Below, in pieces: positions 26,386 to 33,419 of a DNA stretch of 64,000 nt. Made by a program: the position numbers and the translations under genes. Source of the DNA: Maritalea mediterranea (GTDB lineage Bacteria > Pseudomonadota > Alphaproteobacteria > Rhizobiales > Devosiaceae); NCBI RefSeq assembly GCF_021568695.1, contig NZ_JAKGTI010000005.1:46860-110859 (forward strand). Reading direction: 5' to 3'. The first letter of the stretch is position 1; the number at the start of each line of letters is the position of its first letter. The notes below the pieces were generated by a model. That model was not told the origin of the DNA, searched no databases, and saw only the letters and a list, made by a program, of their open reading frames with translations.

Positions 26386-26994
26386 ATGGATAAGTTCACA
26401 ACATTGACCGGGGTTGCCGCCCCATTGCCGTTGATCAATATCGATACCGATATGATTATCCCGAAACAATATCTCAAAACCATCAAGCGCACTGGCTTGG
26501 GCGTGGCGGCCTTTGCCGAAATGCGCTACGAAGAAGATGGCAAAACCGAAAAGCCGGATTTTGTGCTGAACAAGCCCGCCTATCGCAATGCGTCCATTCT
26601 GGTCGCGGGCGACAATTTTGGCTGTGGCTCCAGCCGTGAGCATGCCCCATGGGCGCTGAAAGATTTCGGCATTCGCTGCATCATCTCCACCAGCTTTGCT
26701 GACATTTTCTACAATAACTGCTTTAAAAACGGCATTTTGCCGATTGTGGTGACTGAAGAGCAGTTGAAAGAACTGATGGATGACGCGTCACGCGGCTCCA
26801 ACGCCACATTGACCGTGGACCTGGAAGCGCAAACCATTCAGGGCCCTGATGGCGGCACCGTTGAGTTCGACATTGACCCCTCGCGCAAAAATGCATTGCT
26901 GCAAGGTTTGGACGATGTGGGCCTGACCATGGAAAAAGGCGACGCCATTTCTTCGTTCGAAAATAAGGTTTCTGAAGAGCGGCCCTGGATCTAA
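26386..26994 (+). CDS. leuD: 3-isopropylmalate dehydratase, small subunit
   Basis: A 202-residue swivel-domain partner of Leu[21 protein letters not shown] lies near the start, [14 protein letters not shown] near residue 80 and [18 protein letters not shown] near 105; length is normal for bacterial LeuD. ATG 26386 is used since the family sequence ([16 protein letters not shown]) starts right after it; the open frame upstream has no family sequence. The next gene (Rid family) begins 3 nt after the stop. Confidence 0.97.
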   Translation: MDKFTTLTGVAAPLPLINIDTDMIIPKQYLKTIKRTGLGVAAFAEMRYEEDGKTEKPDFVLNKPAYRNASILVAGDNFGCGSSREHAPWALKDFGIRCIISTSFADIFYNNCFKNGILPIVVTEEQLKELMDDASRGSNATLTVDLEAQTIQGPDGGTVEFDIDPSRKNALLQGLDDVGLTMEKGDAISSFENKVSEERPWI

Positions 26995-26997
26995 ATT

Positions 26998-27393
26998 ATG
27001 GGCATCAAGCGCATCTCCACCGGCTCGCCTTTTGAGAAAAAGGCAGGCTATTCCCGCGCGATTGTGGATGGGGATATGGTCTATGTGGCCGGCACCACCG
27101 GCTATGATTATGACAATATGCAGATGCCGGATGATGTGAAAGCGCAGGCCAACAATTGCTTTTTGACCATCGAAAAGGCGTTGAAAGAGGCGGGCGCATC
27201 GCTCAAGGATGTGGTGCGCGCGCATTATTATATTACCGATGCCAATGATGCGGAAAAAGTATTCGAGATCACCGGCAAATATTTCGCTGAGGTCCGGCCC
27301 GCCGCCACCATGGTGGTGTGTGGATTGATCAAGCCTGAAATGAAGGTGGAAATTGAAGTCACCGCGCGCATTGGGGCAGGCGATCGCGCTTGA
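26998..27393 (+). CDS. Rid (YjgF/YER057c/UK114) family protein lacking the RidA arginine
   Basis: A 131-residue member of the Rid superfamily, which forms trimers with active sites between subunits. GDMVYVAGTTGYD, NCFLTIEKALKEAGASL and VEIEVTA are family marks. The stretch VRPAATMVV replaces the PAR-S/T motif of true RidA, so the arginine that RidA needs for 2-aminoacrylate/imine deamination is alanine here. It thus belongs to a Rid subgroup whose activity is not established. Its place 3 nt after leuD fits a link to branched-chain amino-acid synthesis, where RidA proteins protect PLP enzymes, but that role should not be assumed. Confidence 0.88.
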   Translation: MGIKRISTGSPFEKKAGYSRAIVDGDMVYVAGTTGYDYDNMQMPDDVKAQANNCFLTIEKALKEAGASLKDVVRAHYYITDANDAEKVFEITGKYFAEVRPAATMVVCGLIKPEMKVEIEVTARIGAGDRA

Positions 27394-27449
27394 CCTTTCT
27401 CCAAGTGGAAGCGGTTTGATGATCACGCCATAGTTTGGGGTGATCCTTT

Positions 27450-27860
27450 ATGTTTTCCTTTTCAAAAGACGCGATCCTCTTCGGTGTCGCTGTCATGCTG
27501 GCCTTTCTGGTCGCATTGCACCTGATTTTTCCGCACTATCCGCTGCAAGTGGCGGCCGGGGCTTTGATGCTGATCGGGCTTGTCTATCCGATACTGCTGC
27601 TCAGCCATCAGCATAGTGCGCAGCAGCAGCGTGATGAAGTTCTGGCCGCGCTGGTGACCTATGGGTTGGCTGTGGTTGGGCTATTGGTCTGGCCCTGGGC
27701 GGTGCCCATCGGGTTGGGGGTGCATGCGGTTTGGGATTTTATCAAACATAATACAGGTCGCGGGGCGAAAGTGGTGAGCTGGTATCCGCCCATGTGCATT
27801 GTGGTGGATCTGTTGGCCGCCGCCTATGTGATTGCGCTGCTGCTCACCGGCTGGATTTAG
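27450..27860 (+). CDS. Small membrane protein, DUF6010-like
   Basis: A 136-residue protein with four hydrophobic helices. The segment LGVHAVWDFIKH followed by SWYPPMCIVVDLLAAAYV looks like the DUF6010 family, in which a His-x-x-Trp-Asp and a Trp-Tyr/Phe-Pro pair are conserved; I recognise the pattern but cannot confirm the family. Function unknown. It follows the Rid gene by 56 nt. Confidence 0.65.
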   Translation: MFSFSKDAILFGVAVMLAFLVALHLIFPHYPLQVAAGALMLIGLVYPILLLSHQHSAQQQRDEVLAALVTYGLAVVGLLVWPWAVPIGLGVHAVWDFIKHNTGRGAKVVSWYPPMCIVVDLLAAAYVIALLLTGWI

Positions 27861-27938
27861 CCTGCGGCAAAACAGGTACTGGTCACCTGCGTGTCGGTTG
27901 GGTACATTTCCATACGTTAGCGTATGGTGGAGAGAATT

Positions 27939-28370
27939 ATGCTTTATATGTTGGCCGGGTTGGCCGATTTGAGTTTGGCCTTGTTGCATGTGCTGGTGAT
28001 TGTGGTGGGCGGCGACGCCTATATCTTTTTGCGCGCTGGTAAAGTGATGGCCGCGGCGGATGTGGCCGGTGATATCTGGCCTGCGCTTTTGACCCTGGCA
28101 ATTGCCATAGTATTTCTGATTTGGAGCCTGATTTGTTTTTGGGCGGCGTTCAAGGATCGGTTTGGCAAAATGGTGCGGGTGCTGGTGGGGCTGATCGGGG
28201 CGGTTTTTGTGCTGCGTGGATCGGCGCTGTTCTTTCAGTTTTTCGGGCTCACCTTGTTTTCCGACGGTGAAAGCCCGGTCTTTCGCGACTTTGCCTTTTC
28301 GTCTCTAGCGTTGGTGATTGGCGTCCTGCATCTTTATGCCGCCTATCGCAATCAGAGGCTGCGGCGTTGA
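27939..28370 (+). CDS. Hypothetical four-helix membrane protein
   Basis: A 143-residue protein I do not recognise. Four hydrophobic helices are at about 2-24, 43-66, 76-98 and 112-132; the loops are short and the end is basic (RNQRLRR). Few polar residues lie in the helices apart from LHVLVIVVGGDAY near residue 15. ATG 27939 is chosen because GGAGAG stands five bases upstream; ATG 27924 is in frame. A 7-bp hairpin (CCATACG / CGTATGG, 27910-27927) lies just before the ribosome site. Confidence 0.6.
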   Translation: MLYMLAGLADLSLALLHVLVIVVGGDAYIFLRAGKVMAAADVAGDIWPALLTLAIAIVFLIWSLICFWAAFKDRFGKMVRVLVGLIGAVFVLRGSALFFQFFGLTLFSDGESPVFRDFAFSSLALVIGVLHLYAAYRNQRLRR

Positions 28371-28474
28371 TCCATAAGCGCTGAGCAGAACGCATTCTGG
28401 CGGCAACGCCTTGCCATTTGCGCCGGAGAGCGCTAGCAAAGCGGCAGTTTCTAATTCAAATTCAGGATGTGACT

Positions 28475-29569
28475 ATGGCACAAAATCATCTTTTGCTGTT
28501 GCCCGGCGATGGCATCGGCACGGAAATCATGGCTGAGGTGGAAAAGCTTATTGCGCACCTGAAGGAAAAAGGCCTTGCCGATTTTTCTTATGATACCGGC
28601 CTTGTGGGCGGCTCCGCCTATGATGCGCATGGGCAAGCGATTTCCGAAGAGGATATGGACAAGGCGCTCAAGGCCGATGCGGTGATTTTTGGTGCTGTGG
28701 GCGGCCCAAAATGGGATGATGTGCCTTATGAGGTGCGCCCTGAAGCTGGCCTTCTGCGTTTGCGCAAAGATTTGGGCTTGTTCGCCAATTTGCGCCCGGC
28801 CATTTGTTATAGTGCCCTGGCTGATGCCTCATCTTTGAAAAAAGAGTTGGTGGAAGGCCTCGATATTTTGATCGTGCGTGAGCTGACCGGCGGTGTGTAT
28901 TTCGGTGAACCGAAAGAGATCATTGATCTGGGTGATGGGCAAAAGCGGGGCATCGACACTCAGGTTTACGACACCTATGAAATTGACCGCATTGCCCGCG
29001 TGGCCTTTGATCTGGCCCGCACCCGCGACAAGCGCGTGCATTCTTCTGAAAAACGCAATGTGATGAAATCCGGCGTGTTGTGGCACGAGGTGGTGACCGA
29101 GGTGCACAAGGATTATGCCGATGTGCAGCTTGATCATATTCTGGCGGACAATTGCGCCATGCAATTGGTGCGTAACCCCAAGCAATTTGATGTGATTGTC
29201 ACCGACAATCTGTTCGGCGATATCCTGTCTGACGCGGCGGCGATGTTGACTGGTTCGCTGGGTATGTTGCCTTCAGCTTCTCTGGGCGCGCCAGACGCAA
29301 ACACTGGCAAGCGCAAGGCGCTTTATGAGCCGGTGCACGGGTCCGCACCGGATATTGCGGGCCAGGGGCTGGCCAACCCGATTGCGATGCTGGCCAGCTT
29401 TGCGATGGCGCTGCGCTATTCTTTCGAAATGATCGAGTTGGCCGACAAGCTTGAAGGTGCGATTTCGTCTGTGCTGGAGGAAGGCTTGCGCACCGGCGAC
29501 ATTATGCAGGAAGGCTGCAAAAAGGTCTCGACTGCAGAAATGGGCGACGCAATTATCGCCAAAATATAG
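28475..29569 (+). CDS. leuB: 3-isopropylmalate dehydrogenase
   Basis: A 364-residue NAD-dependent oxidative decarboxylase, third specific step of leucine synthesis. [15 protein letters not shown] near the start, VGGPKWDD near 75, [21 protein letters not shown] (quoted in part: [16 protein letters not shown]), [11 protein letters not shown] near 140, the metal-binding [15 protein letters not shown] near 245 and the cofactor loop [14 protein letters not shown] are all present. ATG 28475 has AGGA 7 nt before it. An independent unit; leuC and leuD lie upstream on the same strand. Confidence 0.97.
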   Translation: MAQNHLLLLPGDGIGTEIMAEVEKLIAHLKEKGLADFSYDTGLVGGSAYDAHGQAISEEDMDKALKADAVIFGAVGGPKWDDVPYEVRPEAGLLRLRKDLGLFANLRPAICYSALADASSLKKELVEGLDILIVRELTGGVYFGEPKEIIDLGDGQKRGIDTQVYDTYEIDRIARVAFDLARTRDKRVHSSEKRNVMKSGVLWHEVVTEVHKDYADVQLDHILADNCAMQLVRNPKQFDVIVTDNLFGDILSDAAAMLTGSLGMLPSASLGAPDANTGKRKALYEPVHGSAPDIAGQGLANPIAMLASFAMALRYSFEMIELADKLEGAISSVLEEGLRTGDIMQEGCKKVSTAEMGDAIIAKI

Positions 29570-29595
29570 TTTCGGTTTCTTTTCGGAACAAATGG

Positions 29596-29621
29596 CCTCG
29601 CGCTGCGTTAATGGCGCGAGG
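29596..29621 (+). other. Hairpin after leuB
   Basis: A perfect 8-bp stem (CCTCGCGC / GCGCGAGG) with a 10-nt loop, 26 nt after the leuB stop. No T run follows, so its role as terminator is unclear. The remaining leuB-asd gap (to 29915) holds a candidate promoter, a leader reading frame and alternative stems described separately. Confidence 0.5.
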
Positions 29622-29654
29622 TGAAGGGGCGAAATAATATTTCGGCAAGCTTTG

Positions 29655-29682
29655 TTGACTAATCTTCGCAATGCGATAAAAC
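29655..29682 (+). promoter_or_regulatory. Candidate sigma70-type promoter of asd
   Basis: TTGACT (29655-29660) and TAAAAC (29677-29682) with a 16-bp spacer. It would start transcription near 29689, upstream of the leader reading frame at 29722 and 230 nt before asd. Assigned by similarity to the consensus only. Confidence 0.4.
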
Positions 29683-29721
29683 AACGGCGCTTGTTTAACT
29701 AACTCGGCTAACGCGACAATC

Positions 29722-29835
29722 ATGATGCAGTTAATGCACACAACAATGATGACTGTGAAAACCATGTCTCTTTCAAGAGACGTGGCGCTTGGCGTTGGCA
29801 AGATGACCGAGACAAAAACCACCAAAACCCGCTAA
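29722..29835 (+). CDS. Candidate Met/Thr-rich leader peptide of asd
   Basis: A 37-codon open frame on the asd strand. It begins MMQLMHTTMMTVKTM and ends TETKTTKTR, so 7 of 37 residues are Met, 9 are Thr and 4 are Lys. Met, Thr and Lys are the end products of the aspartate pathway that Asd feeds. This is the composition expected of an attenuation leader, as in the threonine-operon leader of enterobacteria. No strong Shine-Dalgarno site is seen before ATG 29722, and ATG 29725 is equally possible. Mutually exclusive stems follow at 29849-29896. Could be a chance low-complexity frame; conservation would decide. Confidence 0.4.
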   Translation: MMQLMHTTMMTVKTMSLSRDVALGVGKMTETKTTKTR

Positions 29836-29848
29836 GTTTCCCTGAGCG

Positions 29849-29896
29849 CCCCCGCCAGGGGGACGATCCGGCTAAACGTTACGTCAAGAGCGGGGG
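29849..29896 (+). promoter_or_regulatory. Mutually exclusive stems in the asd leader
   Basis: CCCCC at 29849-29853 can pair locally with GGGGG at 29858-29862 (GCCA loop), or the longer CCCCCGC (29849-29855) can pair with GCGGGGG (29890-29896). The two structures cannot coexist. The second ends 6 nt before AGGA (29903-29906), the probable ribosome site of asd. No T run is present, so if this is a switch it more likely acts on translation or through Rho than as an intrinsic terminator. Confidence 0.4.
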
Positions 29897-29915
29897 TGAG
29901 ACAGGAAAAATCAAG

Positions 29916-30947
29916 ATGGGTTATAAGGTTGCAGTTGTAGGCGCGACAGGGAATGTCGGCCAGGAAATGTTGGGCATTCTGGCGGAACGCGGTTTCCCCG
30001 CTGACGAGGTTTATGCCTTGGCGTCCTCACGCTCCATTGGTCGCGAAGTGTCCTTTGGTGACAAGACGCTGAAATGCAAAGATCTGGAAACATTCGACTT
30101 TAACGGCGTTGATTTTTGCCTGATGTCTGCCGGGTCAGACATTTCCAAGAAATGGGCCGAGAAAATCGGCGAGACCGGTTGTATCGTGATCGATAATTCC
30201 TCTTTCTGGCGTTATCACCAGGATGTGCCGCTGATCGTGCCGGAAGTGAACCCGCACCATCTTGAAGAATATATGGCGCAAAATGAGCGCATGAACATTA
30301 TTGCCAACCCGAACTGCTCAACCGCGCAACTGGTGGTGGCCTTGAAGCCTTTGCATGATCACGCGAAAATCAAGCGGATCGTGGTCTCTACCTATCAGTC
30401 TGTGTCCGGCTCCGGCAAAGCGGCGATGGACGAGCTTTGGAATCAGACCAAGGGCATTTTTGTCACCGATATGCCAGAGCCTGAGGTCTACCCCAAGCAG
30501 ATCGCTTTTAACGCCATTCCGCACATCGATGTGTTTATGGAAGATGGCTACACCAAGGAAGAGTGGAAAGTTCTGGCCGAGACCAAAAAGATGCTCGACC
30601 CGAAAATCAAAGTAACCTGCACAGCGGTGCGGGTGCCGGTGTTTATCAGCCACGCCGAAGCGGTGAATATCGAATTTGAAAATGAAATCACCCCGGATGA
30701 AGCGCGTGACATTTTGCGCGAAGCGCCTGGCATCATGGTGGTGGATAAGCGCGAAGATGGCGGCTATATCACCCAAGTGGAAGCGGCAGGGGAAGACGCC
30801 ACCTTTATTTCCCGCATCCGCGAAGATGCCACCGTTGAAAACGGGCTGAATATGTGGGTCGTGGCAGATAATCTGCGCAAGGGCGCGGCTTTGAACACGG
30901 TGCAGATCGCTGAAGCAATTGTAAATCGCGGACTGTTGAAGAAATAA
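29916..30947 (+). CDS. asd: Aspartate-semialdehyde dehydrogenase
   Basis: A 343-residue enzyme that reduces aspartyl phosphate to aspartate semialdehyde, the branch point to Lys/diaminopimelate, Met and Thr. The NADP fingerprint VVGATGNVGQEM is at 7-18, the catalytic Cys134 is in NPNCSTAQL, and VSTYQSVSGSGKAAMDEL follows near 160; HAEAVNIEFE carries the catalytic His region. Its 5' region is unusually long (346 nt after leuB) with a candidate leader peptide. A terminator follows at 30981. Confidence 0.97.
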   Translation: MGYKVAVVGATGNVGQEMLGILAERGFPADEVYALASSRSIGREVSFGDKTLKCKDLETFDFNGVDFCLMSAGSDISKKWAEKIGETGCIVIDNSSFWRYHQDVPLIVPEVNPHHLEEYMAQNERMNIIANPNCSTAQLVVALKPLHDHAKIKRIVVSTYQSVSGSGKAAMDELWNQTKGIFVTDMPEPEVYPKQIAFNAIPHIDVFMEDGYTKEEWKVLAETKKMLDPKIKVTCTAVRVPVFISHAEAVNIEFENEITPDEARDILREAPGIMVVDKREDGGYITQVEAAGEDATFISRIREDATVENGLNMWVVADNLRKGAALNTVQIAEAIVNRGLLKK

Positions 30948-30980
30948 GCTTAAACCATCTGCAATATTTGTTATGATGTG

Positions 30981-31014
30981 CACCCGCTGGCCAATGGTCA
31001 GCGGGTGTTTGTTT
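30981..31014 (+). terminator. Rho-independent terminator of asd
   Basis: CACCCGCTG (30981-30989) and CAGCGGGTG (30999-31007) form a perfect 9-bp stem, loop GCCAATGGT, followed by TTTGTTT. The GAGG directly after it serves the next gene. Confidence 0.9.
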
Positions 31015-31025
31015 GAGGCGTGGTG

Positions 31026-31469
31026 ATGGTGCAGATTCGCAAAGCCAGTGAAAAAGATTTGCCCCGTCTGGTGGAGATTTTCCGCGTGTCACGGCAGGAG
31101 CTTTTGCCCTTTTTGCCCATTCTGCATACGCGTGAACAAGACTTTGCCCACCTTAAAGATTTATGGGGCCGGGGGGAAATATTTGTCGGCATTTTGGCCG
31201 ACCAAATCGCCGGATTTCTCGTTCAGATCGATCACTGGATCGCGCATTTATACGTGCACCCCACCGCCATTGAGCGCGGCGTGGGCAAAGCGCTTCTGGA
31301 CCATGCCAAGGGCCGCGCCGTCAAGCTCGAGCTCTGGTGTTTTGAAGACAATATGCGGGCCCGCGCCTTTTATGAGGCGCAGGGCTTTGAATGTGTGCGC
31401 AAAACTGATGGTGACAATGAAGAGGGTCTGCCCGACCGGCTCTATCGCTGGCACCGCGCGCGTTATTAG
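31026..31469 (+). CDS. GNAT family N-acetyltransferase
   Basis: A 147-residue acetyltransferase of the GNAT fold. It opens VQIRKASEKDLPRLVEIF; the acetyl-CoA loop is seen in IERGVGKALLDHAKG after the strand HLYVHP, and the C-terminal part has NMRARAFYEAQGFECVRK. The substrate is unknown. ATG 31026 is preferred because GAGG ends 7 nt upstream; GTG 31020 and 31023 are in frame. Its stop codon shares bases with the stop of the convergent carbonic anhydrase gene. Confidence 0.88.
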   Translation: MVQIRKASEKDLPRLVEIFRVSRQELLPFLPILHTREQDFAHLKDLWGRGEIFVGILADQIAGFLVQIDHWIAHLYVHPTAIERGVGKALLDHAKGRAVKLELWCFEDNMRARAFYEAQGFECVRKTDGDNEEGLPDRLYRWHRARY

Positions 31470-32110
31470 GCCTCGGCGCGGCTGAAATCGCCGGTTTCGC
31501 CGTTCATAACCCAAAGTTCAGCCGTAGAGATATCGAACCAGGCGCCATGCAAGTTCACGCTGCCGTCTTTTTCCATTTCGTTGATATATGGAAATTCGCG
31601 CAGATTTTGTACTGACCGGCGGATGGAAACCCGCTCCAAGGCATTTTGGCGCTCAGCCGGGGTCATCACCTTGTCGGTGGCTGCGACCTGCTCAGCCACG
31701 GGCTTGAGCATGCTCATCCATTTACCGATAAAATCGCCTTCGTCCAGTTTGGCCCCATCAGTGGACAAGGCTGCCTGAATGCCGCCGCAACGGCCATGGC
31801 CCATCACCACAATATCTTTGACCCCAAGGCCTTTCACCGCAAACTCAATGGCTGCCGAGGTGGAGTGATGCCCGCCATCGGGTGCATAGGGCGGCACCAG
31901 ATTGGCCACATTGCGCACCACGAACAATTCGCCGGGACCGGCGGAAAAAATTGTTTCCGGCGCGGCGCGGCTGTCGCAACAGGCGATGATCAGCACGGAG
32001 GGCTTTTGGCCCTTTTCCGCCAGCTCTTTATATTTCTCGCGCTCCTTTGTCAGTGCAGAGGAGGTGAATTCCTTATAGCCGTCGATCAGACGTTTTGGAA
32101 AGTTTGCCAT
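31466..32110 (-). CDS. Beta-class carbonic anhydrase
   Basis: A 214-residue zinc enzyme that interconverts CO2 and bicarbonate, supplying bicarbonate to carboxylases. The zinc ligands are Cys44 (in ACCDSR, with the Asp46-Arg48 dyad), His105 and Cys108 (in GHGRCGG); VVRNVANLVPPY and SAAIEFAVKGL between them are typical. Cytoplasmic, no signal peptide. Its 3' end overlaps that of the acetyltransferase gene by 4 bp. Confidence 0.95.
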   Translation of the reverse strand: MANFPKRLIDGYKEFTSSALTKEREKYKELAEKGQKPSVLIIACCDSRAAPETIFSAGPGELFVVRNVANLVPPYAPDGGHHSTSAAIEFAVKGLGVKDIVVMGHGRCGGIQAALSTDGAKLDEGDFIGKWMSMLKPVAEQVAATDKVMTPAERQNALERVSIRRSVQNLREFPYINEMEKDGSVNLHGAWFDISTAELWVMNGETGDFSRAEA

Positions 32111-32256
32111 TATTCTCTTTCATCCCATTTCCCTAGACGCAATCTATTGATTGGGTTGGTCGGGGCAAGGTCAAATTTTTTCAAACAGTATGTTTTGTTC
32201 AGTGTAAATGTGATCAAGTGCAAAAATCCAACCGTAAATTAGTCGAAGGAACCAGT

Positions 32257-32466
32257 ATGGATATTTATAGATTTCTGTCTGCGGACGATGATTCAAGTTT
32301 CTGCCACAAGGTGACCAAAGCGCTGAGCGAAGGCTGGCAACTTTATGGGGAGCCGAAATATTGCTTCGACCCTGCAGCAGGTAAAATGCGCTGCGGGCAG
32401 GCCGTGATCAAACAAGTGACGGACCAGGCTTATGATCCGGACAGGAAATTAACGGATTATGAGTAA
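32257..32466 (+). CDS. DUF1737 domain-containing protein
   Basis: A 69-residue protein. YRFLSADDDSSFCHKVTKAL followed by GWQLYGEPKYCFDP is the DUF1737 pattern, a small domain in which GW-x-L-x-G is most conserved; function unknown. ATG 32257 has GAAGGA six bases upstream. It is a single gene, followed by a 173-nt gap that carries the palindrome upstream of sdhC. Confidence 0.8.
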   Translation: MDIYRFLSADDDSSFCHKVTKALSEGWQLYGEPKYCFDPAAGKMRCGQAVIKQVTDQAYDPDRKLTDYE

Positions 32467-32498
32467 CTGATGCGGCAAAAGAACGCTTGATTTACGCT

Positions 32499-32512
32499 TT
32501 ACCTATAGGTAA
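32499..32512 (+). promoter_or_regulatory. Perfect 14-bp palindrome upstream of sdhC
   Basis: TTACCTATAGGTAA reads the same on both strands and lies 128 bp before the sdhC start. Thirteen bases of it and its left flank (CTTTACCTATAGG) recur just upstream of mdh at 38462-38474. A dimeric regulator binding both TCA operons is a reasonable inference; no regulator gene is seen nearby. Confidence 0.5.
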
Positions 32513-32639
32513 GCGTTGGTATCCGACTTAAGGTGGAGATGGTTTTCTTTGACGAAGTGACGGCCAAAGGGTAATCATTGACCACGTTTGAAAATGCCGA
32601 TGACGCGGCAAGGGCAAATATAAAGGGGCATTAGACGCC

Positions 32640-33014
32640 ATGGCTGAACCCAACCGACCCTTATCTCCACATATTCTCATCTATAAAGAAGAAATCACCA
32701 TGGTGATGTCGATCATGCATCGGATCACTGGTGTCGGGCTTTATGCTGGCACCGCCCTTGTGGTGTGGTGGTTGGCCGCCGCTGCTATGGGCGATGGGGC
32801 TTTTGCCGTGGCTCAGGGCTTTTTCGGCCACTGGTTCGGCAAGCTGATCCTGATCGGTTACACATGGGCCTTATTCCACCACTTGCTGGGGGGCTTGCGC
32901 CACTTTGTATGGGACCTTGGCAAAGGCTACGGGCCTGAACGTTACACCATGGCGTGGGCAACCATTGGTGGTTCTGTTGTTCTCACGGGCATTGTCTGGT
33001 TGTTTTTGATTTAG
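32640..33014 (+). CDS. sdhC: Succinate dehydrogenase cytochrome b556 subunit
   Basis: A 124-residue membrane anchor subunit with three helices. RPLSPHILIYK at the start, SIMHRITGVGL (Ser and Arg of the ubiquinone site) near 23-33 and the heme-binding helix LFHHLLGGLRHFVWD near 80 are the family marks. With SdhD it anchors the SdhAB dimer to the inner membrane and passes electrons to ubiquinone. ATG 32640 follows AAGGGG by 11 nt. First gene of sdhCDAB. Confidence 0.96.
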   Translation: MAEPNRPLSPHILIYKEEITMVMSIMHRITGVGLYAGTALVVWWLAAAAMGDGAFAVAQGFFGHWFGKLILIGYTWALFHHLLGGLRHFVWDLGKGYGPERYTMAWATIGGSVVLTGIVWLFLI

Positions 33015-33032
33015 CGCTTTGGGGGGCTAAAA

Positions 33033-33413
33033 ATGAGTTTTCGTACACCTTTATCGCGGGTGACCGGGCTTGGGTCTGCCAAAAGCGGCACTGAGCATTT
33101 CTGGAATCAGCGCCTGACGGCCTTGGCCAACGTGCCGCTGATGCTGTTTTCGATTTGGCTGGTGATCACACTGGTTGGTGCGGATCGTGCTGAAATGGTG
33201 AGCACTTTCGCCAATCCTTTTATCACTGGCTTTGCCATTCTCACCATAATCTCGGCCTGCATCCATATGCGCTTGGGATTGCAGGTGGTGATTGAGGACT
33301 ATGTGCATACAGAGAGCACCAAATGGTTGTTGTTGATGCTCAACAGCTTTTTCGCCTTTGGTGTGGCGATTGTCGCCATTGTGTCTCTATTGAAATTGAG
33401 TTTTGGAGGTTAG
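33033..33413 (+). CDS. sdhD: Succinate dehydrogenase hydrophobic membrane anchor
   Basis: A 126-residue three-helix subunit. It starts with a basic segment (VTGLGSAKSGTEHFWNQR), and the helix ACIHMRLGLQVVIEDYVH carries the heme-ligand histidine and the Asp-Tyr of the quinone site. It begins 18 nt after sdhC and is followed 6 nt later by sdhA. Confidence 0.95.
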   Translation: MSFRTPLSRVTGLGSAKSGTEHFWNQRLTALANVPLMLFSIWLVITLVGADRAEMVSTFANPFITGFAILTIISACIHMRLGLQVVIEDYVHTESTKWLLLMLNSFFAFGVAIVAIVSLLKLSFGG

Positions 33414-33419
33414 GCCCGC

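Noticed and set aside
29553..29825. 90-codon minus-strand frame between leuB and asd
   Set aside because: No ribosome site, overlaps the leuB end and lies opposite the candidate asd leader; no family features.
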